Origin: an uncultured Lachnospiraceae bacterium
GTDB taxonomy: Bacteria > Bacillota > Clostridia > Lachnospirales > Lachnospiraceae
Length of the DNA stretch: 64,000 bases
NCBI GenBank assembly: GCA_910584725.1
Contig: CAJUBE010000002.1
Location: forward strand, 124,001 to 188,000
Direction: 5' to 3'
Shown: one piece after another, positions 43,144 to 51,809 of the stretch
How the letters are laid out: each line of letters starts with the position of its first letter
How positions within the stretch are numbered: the first letter of the stretch is position 1
The notes under the pieces: model-generated
Databases searched by the model: none
Told to the model about the DNA's origin: nothing
Seen by the model: only the letters and a program-made list of their open reading frames with translations
Made by a program: the position numbers and the translations under genes

Positions 43144-44100
43144 TTACGCCTGTTTCCCGTATAACCAAAATTTTGCTTCTGCCTCTTCCCGTGACAGCGC
43201 GTATTTTTCTACAAGCTTATCTAAAATATCTGCCCTCTCCTGCCCGGTTTCCTGCAAGGCCTCGACCATACAGCGGATCCCCTGTTCTATTCCAATTTCC
43301 ATGCCTTCCCTGATGCCTTCTTCACGCCCCTCGCTCTTCAGGGTCCTCTCATATTTCTCCACATCAAACTCTTCCAGCAGCATACCAAGCACCTCCGCTC
43401 GATTTTCTCTTAAAAACTTCTCAAGAATCCCGTTTTCTATGCAATAATCCACCGCTTCCGCCAGTGCCGTTCCCGTATTCTCTTCTTCCCGCATATACGT
43501 TCTCGTTATATCCACAAATTCCGAATACTCTTTTAGTGCCCTGCACTTTTCCATCAGCAAACAATTATGCCCATAATTAATATTCAGCATCCTCACGGTC
43601 AGTTCCACATCTGCCTTCACCGTCCTGTTTTCAAAGGCATCCGAAAGCTTAAGTATCTGTTCTTCCGGCATTTCCGCTGTCCCGTTATAAAATACCACAC
43701 ACTGAGGCGTTGGCAGACTGATTCGTCCCGCCCCATACAGGCTCTTTTGCGCCCGCTCAATCACCATCTGGTATTCCTGCGCCAGATAGATCAAAAACCG
43801 TACCGGCAGATTTGGGCTATAGGTACTCTGGTGTTCGAACATATTCAATGTCCCCGCCAGTACAAACGCAAGATCGTTTTTCATCACCACATAAACCGCA
43901 CTCTCGATCGTCACAACTTCAAGCTGCGTTGCGTCCTTATAGTCGGTTCCGTTCAGCGCATTGTACAGCTCCAGAAGTGCTTCCCTGTCTTTTCCAAACA
44001 AAAAGCGAAACAGCCTATCCTTTACATTCCGTCTTACCTTTCCCCTGTGTCTAAACCTCAATATCTCCCATAGTTTCCATGCATGTCTTCTCTGTGTCAT
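43144..44100 (-). CDS. Rpn-family recombination-promoting nuclease / putative transposase
   Basis: A 318-residue PD-(D/E)XK protein. KDRLFRFLFGKDREALLELYNALNGTDY is the usual start of this family; TIESAVYVVMKNDLAFVLAG and MFEHQSTYSPNLPVRFLIYLAQEY contain the D...E-x-Q nuclease core. The C-terminus is a charged helix (EEGIREGMEIGIEQGI) typical of Rpn proteins. These promote RecA-independent recombination and are often annotated as transposases. GGAGG lies just before the ATG at 44100. It is 13 bp upstream of the AAA-ATPase gene and probably co-transcribed from the promoter at 44.3 kb. Confidence 0.85.
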   Translation of the reverse strand: MTQRRHAWKLWEILRFRHRGKVRRNVKDRLFRFLFGKDREALLELYNALNGTDYKDATQLEVVTIESAVYVVMKNDLAFVLAGTLNMFEHQSTYSPNLPVRFLIYLAQEYQMVIERAQKSLYGAGRISLPTPQCVVFYNGTAEMPEEQILKLSDAFENRTVKADVELTVRMLNINYGHNCLLMEKCRALKEYSEFVDITRTYMREEENTGTALAEAVDYCIENGILEKFLRENRAEVLGMLLEEFDVEKYERTLKSEGREEGIREGMEIGIEQGIRCMVEALQETGQERADILDKLVEKYALSREEAEAKFWLYGKQA

Positions 44101-44314
44101 GCTTCCTCCTTCCTTTGCGGTGGCAGGAAGGGAACGCGACCCTACATGAAAAACATGGCATCCGTCTCTTGGTCTGTCCAAGCGCCATATGCATTCAAAA
44201 GGGGCCCGTCTCAGTTCCTGCCGTATCTTCTGTTGTCAGTGTAATAGAAAAATTCGACAGAAACTGTCCTGAACGTGCGGAATGCACCTCTGTTAGAATT
44301 TCTCTGATGGGTTT

Positions 44315-44343
44315 ATTGTATAGAAATTATTGGGAAAAGTCAA
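44315..44343 (-). promoter_or_regulatory. Promoter of the Rpn/ATPase pair
   Basis: On the - strand, TTGACT (44338-44343), 17 bp and TACAAT (44315-44320). It serves the genes at 44100 and 43130 with a leader of about 200 nt. The 366-bp gap 44101-44466 holds this promoter and otherwise only AT-rich sequence with no ORF that I trust. Confidence 0.65.
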
Positions 44344-44466
44344 TGATGATTTTGAACGGAATAATCAATATTATTCCACCAAATAAACTGCATAAATTAT
44401 ATTTTGCAATGGATACCCTTAATCATTCCGGCTACTGATATACGTTTCTCTTCCACATATCCATTT

Positions 44467-45033
44467 CTAATAATATACTTTCTCCTCAACCTTATAAAAT
44501 CCATTATCAATATCAAGAAGCCCCATATTATATAATTCATTGACTGTATTCATAATATCAGCAGCATTTATCTTTTCATATCCATATTTTCCGATATTAC
44601 CTGCAATAATACCTACAAGATTTTCGTCAGTTATATTAATATCACTCCTTGCCTCGTATAGTGACATATAAACTGACATTTGCCATCTGCTGATATCAAG
44701 GCATAACTGCTCAAACAAATTATATAGAAAAATCACTATGGATATAGGCGTCATATCCTTCTTAAGCGCAAGTCCCTCCAATATTATTTTCATAGAAATA
44801 TGTACATTTTTGATTGATATATATTTCCCTGTTCCATTTTTCTTCTTAACAATTCCCCTTGTTTTAGCATCCTCAGTCTCTTCGACTTCAATTTCTATGG
44901 CCTCATTTAAAAACGCCTTCATATCATCAATACTATAATCAAATAAAGTATCTTCAAATCGGCTCTCCTTCTCAATTTTCTTTTTCATCTGTATCAAATT
45001 AATGTCTAAAAGATCAATGTTTCTCTCCAACAT
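44467..45033 (-). CDS. Hypothetical protein, last gene of the CHAT operon
   Basis: A 188-residue soluble, mostly helical protein, not recognised. It is acidic and lysine-rich at the N-terminus (MKKKIEKESRFEDTLFDYSIDDM) and has IISIVIFLYNLFEQ-like hydrophobic helices that are too short for sure membrane segments. The C-terminal 60 residues (DENLVGIIAGNIGKYGYEKINAADIMNTVNELYNMGLLDI) look like a small winged-helix-like fold. AAAGGG precedes the ATG. It lies 21 bp after the CHAT protease gene, so it may be its substrate, regulator or partner. Confidence 0.7.
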   Translation of the reverse strand: MLERNIDLLDINLIQMKKKIEKESRFEDTLFDYSIDDMKAFLNEAIEIEVEETEDAKTRGIVKKKNGTGKYISIKNVHISMKIILEGLALKKDMTPISIVIFLYNLFEQLCLDISRWQMSVYMSLYEARSDINITDENLVGIIAGNIGKYGYEKINAADIMNTVNELYNMGLLDIDNGFYKVEEKVYY

Positions 45034-45054
45034 ATGTTTCCCTTTCTTAAAATG

Positions 45055-48000
45055 CTAACTACAGTAACATATAAATCCCGCCCAATATTTATCTTTACTA
45101 AACGGATACTCTCTTCCCAATTCCGCATTATCATACTGCTCAAACAAGTTACTCAATACGTCGTCCGTTTTTATCTCTTCGCGCTTTAAGTTTCGCAATC
45201 CGATTTTCGCCATATGAAAAGCCTCTCCAACAGATGCAACCTTCAAATATCGGTAAAACAATATCATAAAAATCGATGTTGCAATATCATCTGTTTCCCA
45301 TAATGTCGTCACCGAAAAATGTACCCCGGCGATACCTAGTGCCCATCTAAATCCGTATATATTTCCCAATAGTATATTTACATTCGCAAAATTCGTCAAA
45401 CATGCGGCTACAACAGCCAGTTTAGTATTTCTCATATCTGCGTAACTAACATCATCTGCCGTAATAGTTCCATTTCCATATCCTTCGACCATTTTCTCTG
45501 CACACCAATCAGAATACCCTGCCAATAAAATATGTATATGTTTTAACTTATTTTTCTCAAAAAAAATATCTTCAACATATGACATCTTTCCGTGCGTCGA
45601 TATATGTATAATATCTTTATCAAAGTTCCTATTAAATTCCTGCTGCCGTGCTTTTGCTCCTACCAACGCTGTTCCCTTGATGATTTTAGCAATTTCTCTA
45701 CATTCAATTTCGGAGCAAAGAAGCTTTGTATATTCATCAGGCACATCATCACCTATGGCATATTGGGGATTCCCCATAATCAACGAACTTGCCCTGTCAA
45801 TATCAAGCTTCTCGTCATTTCTTATATATTTAACACTATCGACATGAATATTAACTATATCCTTATATTTTTCTCCCAGTATCCATTCTATCGGAATTAA
45901 ATGCATTTCCGCATCCATACCCCAATATACTGTCTGTATCCCTTCTATGTATGGTTCAATGACAGGGCGAATTGCATTTTCAAAACTAAGTTTTATTTCT
46001 GTAACAAACTGCTCGTCTGCATTTTCTCCATTAAAAAAGCAATCATAATATTCCTGTAGCATATACTCTTTGTCGTTATAACTTCCTGCATAACGAATTG
46101 TTTTTTGTTCTTGATTAAATGATAACACAAAACAAATATATCTCACTTCCAAATTGTCAAAATCTATTTCCTGTGCATCAAAATCCAAATCCAAATAGGC
46201 AAAAAACTCCATTGCTAATGTTTTCTTTGGCAGACGCAAATCTTTATATTCCATTTTTTTAACATGGTCTTTTAAATTAATTTCTTTCTGTAAATCTCTC
46301 TCCAATTCAGCTATTTGCACATCGTATTTAAAGATTTTTTGTTCGATTTCTTCCAGCTGCCTCTCACCCTCGTCACTGTTTTTTTGATTTATTATATCTC
46401 TGCGCATTTCCAAAGCGTTTATTTTTCTGCGCAAATTCCGCCATTTATACAAATCAAAATCAATATTTTCCTGCCCGGACTCATATTTCCCCAAAAAACT
46501 TCGAATATCTTTCTCTACGGTCTTACAATTGGCAATGCGTTCAACCAGACGAATGCAAAACGCCTCATTCTGATAGCATGAATACATATATTGGTCAATT
46601 AGACATATATAGTATGATAAAACTACTCTAAGCGAAACAATTTCAGTTGTTATATCCTCTACTCCCCTATCTATTATTTCATCATAACGGTAATCAATCA
46701 ACCTTTCCCCAAATTCCTTTGCCTTTTCATATTGCCCATTGTCTACCAAAAGTTTCAAAAATATAATTGCCAGCGTATTATTTGCATAAGAATAAATCTT
46801 CCTGCCGCATTTTTTGACTGCCTTATAACATAACTTTAATGCTTCTGATTTCCTGTTCATTCTCCATTGATACAAAACAATACACAATTCACAGTCCGCT
46901 TTAGCATTCTCCGGAATGTTGTGTCGCTTGTATTGTGTATACATTTTCTTAAATGTTTCATCAATTTCTGCAAAATCCACCTTCTTATCTGTCAGGCATG
47001 TGATCAGCCACATAATTTGAATTCCAATTTCTGAGCTAATCCCCATCTTGGTAAAATTTACGTTTGCATATTTTTTGACATAATTATTCAAAACTTCCGG
47101 ATTATCCCCGTACATACTTTCAATCCAATGCAAATTACGGAAAACCAAATCCTTCTTTAAATCTTCGAAGTCTTCTCCTTCTACCGAAGCCGCCTCGTCA
47201 AAGCATTGAATTGCGCTATTTATTTTTCTCTGTAATAAATATACTAACCCCAAGTTATTGATATATAAAATATAATTAGCGCAGTTCCTGCCAAATTTCC
47301 ATTCAATCTCCTCGCTGTTTTGTGCATAAAACTCCTGTGCCGCCATATATTGTTCATCACACATCATTTTATACCCGATAAAGTTATATATTTCATAATA
47401 CATCTCCGTTTCCTTTATTCCCAGCTGCTCACAAATATCCACACCTTTTCTTGCATATTCAGCCATTGTTTCATAATCAAACAATACACTGCAATGAAAT
47501 GCAGCTTTTTGCAAAACACTAACATGAAACACGCTATTTTGAACAGTATCCGGAACAATGTATGAATATATTATTTTTTTCAATATATTGACAATTGCCT
47601 TACTATCTTTCGCTTTTTCATATTCAATAGCTTTAAGATACGCAAATTGGCAAACCAAAGTTGAATACTCTTTATCTGCTCTATTTGCCCTAATTGCCCT
47701 TTCAAGCTCTGGAAGCCAGTATTTATATTCCTCCTCATTCTCTTTTAAAAAAGCCAACAAACTTAAACATAAACAAGCCACATAAAAACAATCATATCCT
47801 TCTAAATATTCTTTAAAATATTTATAATTTTCAATAAACTCATCCTTATACTTTTGGACATTTTCTAAATCACTTTCGCATAAAAAATGCAAATATATCC
47901 GTGCATACTCCCTACTTTCAAATCCGTATATATTCCTTATGCAAACCAAGATATTGTCTGTATACCTTTGCTGCATTTCCTGATTCCACTCATTTTCTAT

Positions 48001-48369
48001 CACTTTCTTATTTCTCAATATAATCGCCAGTATTACATCATCCTGTTGTTTCCACAATTCTGGAAAAAGTTCTGCAATCCGCTCACATGCTTTTCGATAT
48101 TTCCCCGACTCTGGCTCCAACAGCATAATTCCTGCCAGTTCCAACAATAATTCACGCATGTTTTCTGTACTGTCCGGAAAAATAATCTCTATCAAATCCC
48201 GCAAAATAGAATATTCCTGCCTCAGAATCCCTCGATTAATAATCTTACCTGCTTTAAATTCCAAAACCTTAATATTCAATGCCTGAAGAAAAAGCGCTCC
48301 GCCATAATCCCCTTCCGCCAAATAATAATTTCTGTATTCTTCAAAATTATAATTATCCCACTTTTCCAT
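45055..48369 (-). CDS. TPR-CHAT caspase-like protease
   Basis: A 1104-residue protein. Residues ~1-640 are helical repeats of the TPR type (for example NLGLVYLLQRKINSAIQCFDEA and AKEFGERLIDYRYDE), ~690-740 a coiled coil, and the last ~350 a CHAT peptidase domain with the catalytic pair His926 in IIHISTHG and Cys990 in AVVAACLTN, then AGVHFSVTTLWETDDIA and GEAFHMAKIGLRNL. CHAT proteases are caspase-like and act in defence and cell death (Craspase, gasdermin activation). It overlaps the upstream membrane protein gene by 17 bp. It is strongly AT-rich relative to the left glycan genes, suggesting transfer. Targets may be encoded by its neighbours. Confidence 0.87.
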   Translation of the reverse strand: MEKWDNYNFEEYRNYYLAEGDYGGALFLQALNIKVLEFKAGKIINRGILRQEYSILRDLIEIIFPDSTENMRELLLELAGIMLLEPESGKYRKACERIAELFPELWKQQDDVILAIILRNKKVIENEWNQEMQQRYTDNILVCIRNIYGFESREYARIYLHFLCESDLENVQKYKDEFIENYKYFKEYLEGYDCFYVACLCLSLLAFLKENEEEYKYWLPELERAIRANRADKEYSTLVCQFAYLKAIEYEKAKDSKAIVNILKKIIYSYIVPDTVQNSVFHVSVLQKAAFHCSVLFDYETMAEYARKGVDICEQLGIKETEMYYEIYNFIGYKMMCDEQYMAAQEFYAQNSEEIEWKFGRNCANYILYINNLGLVYLLQRKINSAIQCFDEAASVEGEDFEDLKKDLVFRNLHWIESMYGDNPEVLNNYVKKYANVNFTKMGISSEIGIQIMWLITCLTDKKVDFAEIDETFKKMYTQYKRHNIPENAKADCELCIVLYQWRMNRKSEALKLCYKAVKKCGRKIYSYANNTLAIIFLKLLVDNGQYEKAKEFGERLIDYRYDEIIDRGVEDITTEIVSLRVVLSYYICLIDQYMYSCYQNEAFCIRLVERIANCKTVEKDIRSFLGKYESGQENIDFDLYKWRNLRRKINALEMRRDIINQKNSDEGERQLEEIEQKIFKYDVQIAELERDLQKEINLKDHVKKMEYKDLRLPKKTLAMEFFAYLDLDFDAQEIDFDNLEVRYICFVLSFNQEQKTIRYAGSYNDKEYMLQEYYDCFFNGENADEQFVTEIKLSFENAIRPVIEPYIEGIQTVYWGMDAEMHLIPIEWILGEKYKDIVNIHVDSVKYIRNDEKLDIDRASSLIMGNPQYAIGDDVPDEYTKLLCSEIECREIAKIIKGTALVGAKARQQEFNRNFDKDIIHISTHGKMSYVEDIFFEKNKLKHIHILLAGYSDWCAEKMVEGYGNGTITADDVSYADMRNTKLAVVAACLTNFANVNILLGNIYGFRWALGIAGVHFSVTTLWETDDIATSIFMILFYRYLKVASVGEAFHMAKIGLRNLKREEIKTDDVLSNLFEQYDNAELGREYPFSKDKYWAGFICYCS

Positions 48370-48919
48370 TCTTTTCTATTCCCTTTTGTCTGTTTAACAA
48401 ATATACAATCCATTTGGTATCCCGCATATACCTTAATCTACATACCTTGTCGTCATATAATGTTATGTATATATCTCCTTGTAATTCCACTGCCCTCTTA
48501 TAATATGCTGTCCCACCCACCAAATCTACCAATTTTCTTTCATGTGAAAATTCAACTTTTCCTATAACCGCATTCTCATATATATCTATAAACATCCGAA
48601 ATTTTCTTAGGCACCATAATATCCAAATTGTCATTAAAATTAACATTAATCCAAACAATAATATAAAGTAAACTGAAAATCTAATTAGCATAAGTGTGCC
48701 TAATGTCATACCAAAAGCAAATATGATTCTACAAAGAAGTCTTCTTTTATCCGTCTTAAAACTACCAATCAGTTTCCCCTTATTATTTAATTGTTCCTCA
48801 GATATAAAGGAATCTGCCAACTGTGAAAGGAGGCGACTACTATTCTCGCTGTGTGGCTTATCTCTTTCCAGCTCATATTCCATATCATCTAAACAACGAA
48901 TTTTTTCTTCAGCTTCCAT
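48353..48919 (-). CDS. Two-helix membrane protein of the CHAT operon
   Basis: A 188-residue protein. About 60 polar residues are followed by two close hydrophobic helices (RIIFAFGMTLGTLMLIRF and YFILLFGLMLILMTIWILWCL, ~63-103) and a C-terminal soluble part of ~80 residues with alternating beta-strand pattern (AVIGKVEFSHERKLVDLVGG, ELQGDIYITLYDDKVCRLRY), possibly PH-like. No named family. Its overlap with the protease gene suggests that it is a membrane-bound partner or substrate. Ribosome site GGAAAAGAG. Confidence 0.7.
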   Translation of the reverse strand: MEAEEKIRCLDDMEYELERDKPHSENSSRLLSQLADSFISEEQLNNKGKLIGSFKTDKRRLLCRIIFAFGMTLGTLMLIRFSVYFILLFGLMLILMTIWILWCLRKFRMFIDIYENAVIGKVEFSHERKLVDLVGGTAYYKRAVELQGDIYITLYDDKVCRLRYMRDTKWIVYLLNRQKGIEKNGKVG

Positions 48920-48944
48920 ATTAACTCTTTTCCCATAATTTTTA

Positions 48945-49769
48945 TTATTTTAGTGCAATTTTACTGTTCGTTGGGCTTTTACTACACTCTGTTAATAATT
49001 CCCTAGCCCGCTCCACATCTTCACCGCCGCCGCTAATTACCTTCTTCAGAATAAAAATCCCTTTCTTCAGATTAGGCTCTGTCCCCATTCCTTCCATATA
49101 ACATCTGGCAAGTGAATACCCTGCAATACTATAATCTCCCTCTTCCACTGCCTTACTGAGCCACCTGAATGCCGCCTCTTCATTCTTTTTCACTCCGACT
49201 CCATTCAAAAAACATTGCCCCAGTTTAGCCTGCGCACGCCTTTCACCCAGTTTAGCCGCCTTACCGTATATTTTTGCTGCCGCTGCAAAGTCCTTCTCTT
49301 CTTTTGCCAAAGCCGCACAACATTCGGCAAGCATATATGTACCTTGAGGCTCATCATTGGCAAATGCCTTTTTGAAATAGTTGACCGCCAATTTCTTATC
49401 AGATTCCACGCCCTTGCCATTCATATAACAGCATCCCAATTCTGTATACGCTCTGGGCTCGCCATGTTCTACGGCCCTTTCCAGCCACTCTATGCCCGCC
49501 TGTTCTCTGTTATGGTTTAAGCAAAAAACACCCGCTCTATACAACTCCTCCCCGCTGTAGCTTTCCGGATGACGCAAATAGTCCTCTACGCTAAATGCTT
49601 CCTCCAAATTTTTATCCAAAATTGCCTGTCTCTCAATATCTTCATCCGATATTTGATCCTGTACTTTTTTTATCTCCACTTCACTGGAAATCTTTTGCAA
49701 TCTCGCAATCCGCTCCTCTGTCGGCGGATGTGTGCCATACAGCAGATATTCCACAGATAGCTTATTCAC
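48945..49769 (-). CDS. Sel1-repeat protein with an M48-type C-terminal tail motif at its N-terminus
   Basis: A 274-residue protein. Residues 8-25 (YLLYGTHPPTEERIARLQ) are the tail motif that normally ends M48/HtpX peptidases. From about 75 on there are at least four Sel1 repeats (for example AYTELGCCYMNGKGVESDKKLAVNYFKKA, AQAKLGQCFLNGVGVKKNEEAAFRWLSKA). The start is GTG, overlapping the TGA of the M48 gene (GTGA), with AAGGAG five bases upstream; the two are therefore coupled and may be halves of one protein. Sel1 repeats would mediate protein contacts. Confidence 0.82.
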   Translation of the reverse strand: MNKLSVEYLLYGTHPPTEERIARLQKISSEVEIKKVQDQISDEDIERQAILDKNLEEAFSVEDYLRHPESYSGEELYRAGVFCLNHNREQAGIEWLERAVEHGEPRAYTELGCCYMNGKGVESDKKLAVNYFKKAFANDEPQGTYMLAECCAALAKEEKDFAAAAKIYGKAAKLGERRAQAKLGQCFLNGVGVKKNEEAAFRWLSKAVEEGDYSIAGYSLARCYMEGMGTEPNLKKGIFILKKVISGGGEDVERARELLTECSKSPTNSKIALK

Positions 49770-50572
49770 CTTTTTCTCCTTAGGAAATTTTCCAAAAAAG
49801 TAACAAGACCATTCGAAAATCCTATCATTCCTCCAAACGCATCTGCCGCGAATTCCTGCTGTCTGTCAAAAAACCTGAAACATGCTGTCTCAACATACGC
49901 AACCCCTGCCAGAAAGAAATCAATAATCCCGTATATTTTATCAAATATGAAATTTACAATTTTCCACCAGCCTACCCCCTCATCCAAATTCCCATCCGCC
50001 GCCGCGAATCCAATGAATGCCGCGATCATAGCCGCCAATTTGCCTGCTATCCAAAACACTACCTTTATTACAAATCTAATTCCGCCAAATATAACCGTCC
50101 CCTGTAAGGACATCAGCAGACAGACTGTATCTCCATGAATGTGGTGAGCCAGCTCATGAGCCAGCACTCCTGCTATTTCCTCATCACTTATGTAATTATT
50201 CAGTAATTCCCGGTGCACAGCAATTGTTCTTGTTCCCGTCGCAAAAGCATTTAATCCTTCTTCATCCGAAATATATAGTTTAATGCCTGCTTTTACAGGA
50301 ATGCCTGCTTTTTCGGCGCCACAGCATACCATGTTCCAAACACGTTTCAACCTTTCATCCTCAATCGCATTGGGTTCTCTCAAATTGAGAATCATCCTGT
50401 AATACCAGTCAACAACCGGTGTCAAAGTTAATGCGTATAAAATAGCCAACGCCGCTATAGCCAAGGGAAATGCTGCCCGCCAATCTTCAGTCAAGGCATA
50501 AAAGACAATAGTCAGTAGAAAATAATTGAATACAGACGCAAACAGAAAACCGCCGTTAAGAAACTTTTTCAT
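49766..50572 (-). CDS. M48-family membrane metalloprotease (HtpX-like)
   Basis: A 268-residue zinc protease. Two N-terminal helices (8-50), then LYISDEEGLNAFATGTRTIAVHRELL, the zinc motif His139-Glu-x-x-His143 in HELAHHIHGD, two more helices, and the third ligand region DRQQEFAADAFGGMIG. It ends at RRKR without the THPPTEERI tail, which is found at the start of the overlapping next gene. M48 proteases cleave membrane or misfolded proteins; a second protease beside CHAT suggests a cascade. GGGGGA lies eight bases before the ATG. Confidence 0.88.
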   Translation of the reverse strand: MKKFLNGGFLFASVFNYFLLTIVFYALTEDWRAAFPLAIAALAILYALTLTPVVDWYYRMILNLREPNAIEDERLKRVWNMVCCGAEKAGIPVKAGIKLYISDEEGLNAFATGTRTIAVHRELLNNYISDEEIAGVLAHELAHHIHGDTVCLLMSLQGTVIFGGIRFVIKVVFWIAGKLAAMIAAFIGFAAADGNLDEGVGWWKIVNFIFDKIYGIIDFFLAGVAYVETACFRFFDRQQEFAADAFGGMIGFSNGLVTFLENFLRRKR

Positions 50573-50586
50573 TCGTATAATCCCCC

Positions 50587-50919
50587 TTATACTTTAGAAC
50601 ATTTTTTCATAAGTTCAGTATTTTCATGCAGTAGATTTGTAATCAGTGTTTGGTACACTGCTGTTAATTCAGGTTGCTGAATCACTTTCTTTGTCAGATC
50701 TTGAATTAGCTTCATCAACTCTTCATTTGTCTTCTTAATGGTTTCAAACTGCCGATCGAATTGGTATCGCTCCTTTTCCAATTGATCATTAAAGCGCTTC
50801 GTTTCCTCTACTATTTTTGCAAGCTCAATCTCTGTATAAGACTTTACTTTATAAACCTCAGTCACATGCTTCAGCAAATCCAATGCGCTTATGCTGACTC
50901 CAATTTCACATCCCGTCAT
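50587..50919 (-). CDS. Small coiled-coil protein
   Basis: A 110-residue protein, mostly helical, with a long coiled-coil stretch (ELAKIVEETKRFNDQLEKERYQFDRQFE and onward). No family recognised and no membrane segment. It overlaps the upstream gene by 4 bp (ATGA), has GGAGG seven bases before the ATG, and precedes the M48 gene by 14 bp, so it belongs to the same operon. A scaffold or oligomerising partner is likely. Confidence 0.7.
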   Translation of the reverse strand: MTGCEIGVSISALDLLKHVTEVYKVKSYTEIELAKIVEETKRFNDQLEKERYQFDRQFETIKKTNEELMKLIQDLTKKVIQQPELTAVYQTLITNLLHENTELMKKCSKV

Positions 50920-51602
50920 TCCCTTGCCTCCTTTTTGTAATATTGATGTATCACATTATTTATTTCCCTAACCCTTTCAAAATAGCGTTGATTAATAGCT
51001 CCCTCATCGACCCACAATCTGTTTCTCAGACATTCAGCCACTATTTTTTTGATCGCCTCCATTCTTTCGTTTTCGCTGCACTCTATCTCAAGCAGCATAT
51101 CACAGAGAAACCTGATATTAGTTGTATCCAATCTGATTCTCTTTGCCTCCATACTCATCCGACTAAATAGATTTTCCATTCCGCTTTCCAAAACAATCGT
51201 TCTAATACGATGCATTTTCGCCCTATCATACAGATCCTCTATTTTCACACTTTCCATGTCAAAATACCGTTCGCATAGTGCACAGTACATCATCTTTCTC
51301 CAACCTGATTTCTCCACTGACATGCTGCCGCTATTCAAAGCGTCTGCATAAAATATATAATCCCTTCCAAGCAAAAACCACGCCTTGCTTCTGACTACCG
51401 TATTATCACTTACATCTTCCAACATACTTTCAATCATTTGTTCCGCTTGACACATTACCTGCTCAACCTCCGCAATGTCATTTAAATACATTGTCTCCGT
51501 AAGATTTCTCGCATTATGTACTTGGCGGATTTCTTTCTTCGCCTGCAAAAGTTTTCTAATATTATTATTTTTTGCGGCATTGAAAATTTCATTATGATCC
51601 AT
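50916..51602 (-). CDS. Hypothetical alpha-helical protein, first gene of the CHAT/M48 operon
   Basis: A 228-residue, apparently all-helical soluble protein rich in E, R, M and I. Segments such as SKAWFLLGRDYIFYADALNSG and MYCALCERYFDMESVKIEDLYDRAK look like helical repeats. No domain recognised and no catalytic motif. The ATG is preceded by only a weak GGGTG; the start abuts the stop of a decayed gene, and I could not find a clear promoter before it. Being first in the operon it may be a sensor or regulator. Confidence 0.65.
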   Translation of the reverse strand: MDHNEIFNAAKNNNIRKLLQAKKEIRQVHNARNLTETMYLNDIAEVEQVMCQAEQMIESMLEDVSDNTVVRSKAWFLLGRDYIFYADALNSGSMSVEKSGWRKMMYCALCERYFDMESVKIEDLYDRAKMHRIRTIVLESGMENLFSRMSMEAKRIRLDTTNIRFLCDMLLEIECSENERMEAIKKIVAECLRNRLWVDEGAINQRYFERVREINNVIHQYYKKEARE

Positions 51603-51605
51603 TAA

Positions 51606-51809
51606 TTACACCCGCAGCCCGCACGCCCCATGCACCACATTCAGCCGCCCCGCATTCTTCATAAAATAGAGCGTCTCCAGTGTCTCCCCCATATATCCCA
51701 GATACCTGTCGCTCCTCTCACTCCCCTTCGGGACGCTCAGTTCCTCCGTCCGCATCAGTATCGGGAACAGCCACGCACAGTAATCATTGTATTTTAAACC
51801 TGCCTGTCT
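51606..51809 (-). pseudogene. C-terminal remnant of a DUF4422-type glycosyltransferase
   Basis: After the TAA of the HAD gene the same frame stays open for 67 codons to TAA at 51606-51608. The peptide includes NDYCAWLFPILMRTEEL and DRYLGYMGETLETLYFMKN, the end of DUF4422 glycosyltransferases (C-x-W-l-F-x-I-L and R-x-x-G-x-x-G-E). There is no start, and the base composition is richer in G+C than both sides. It is best read as a scrap left by recombination at the edge of the accessory island. Confidence 0.65.

Noticed and set aside
44079..44438. 119-codon + strand frame upstream of the Rpn gene
   Set aside because: It is crossed by the - strand promoter and the Rpn gene start, and has no recognisable domain.
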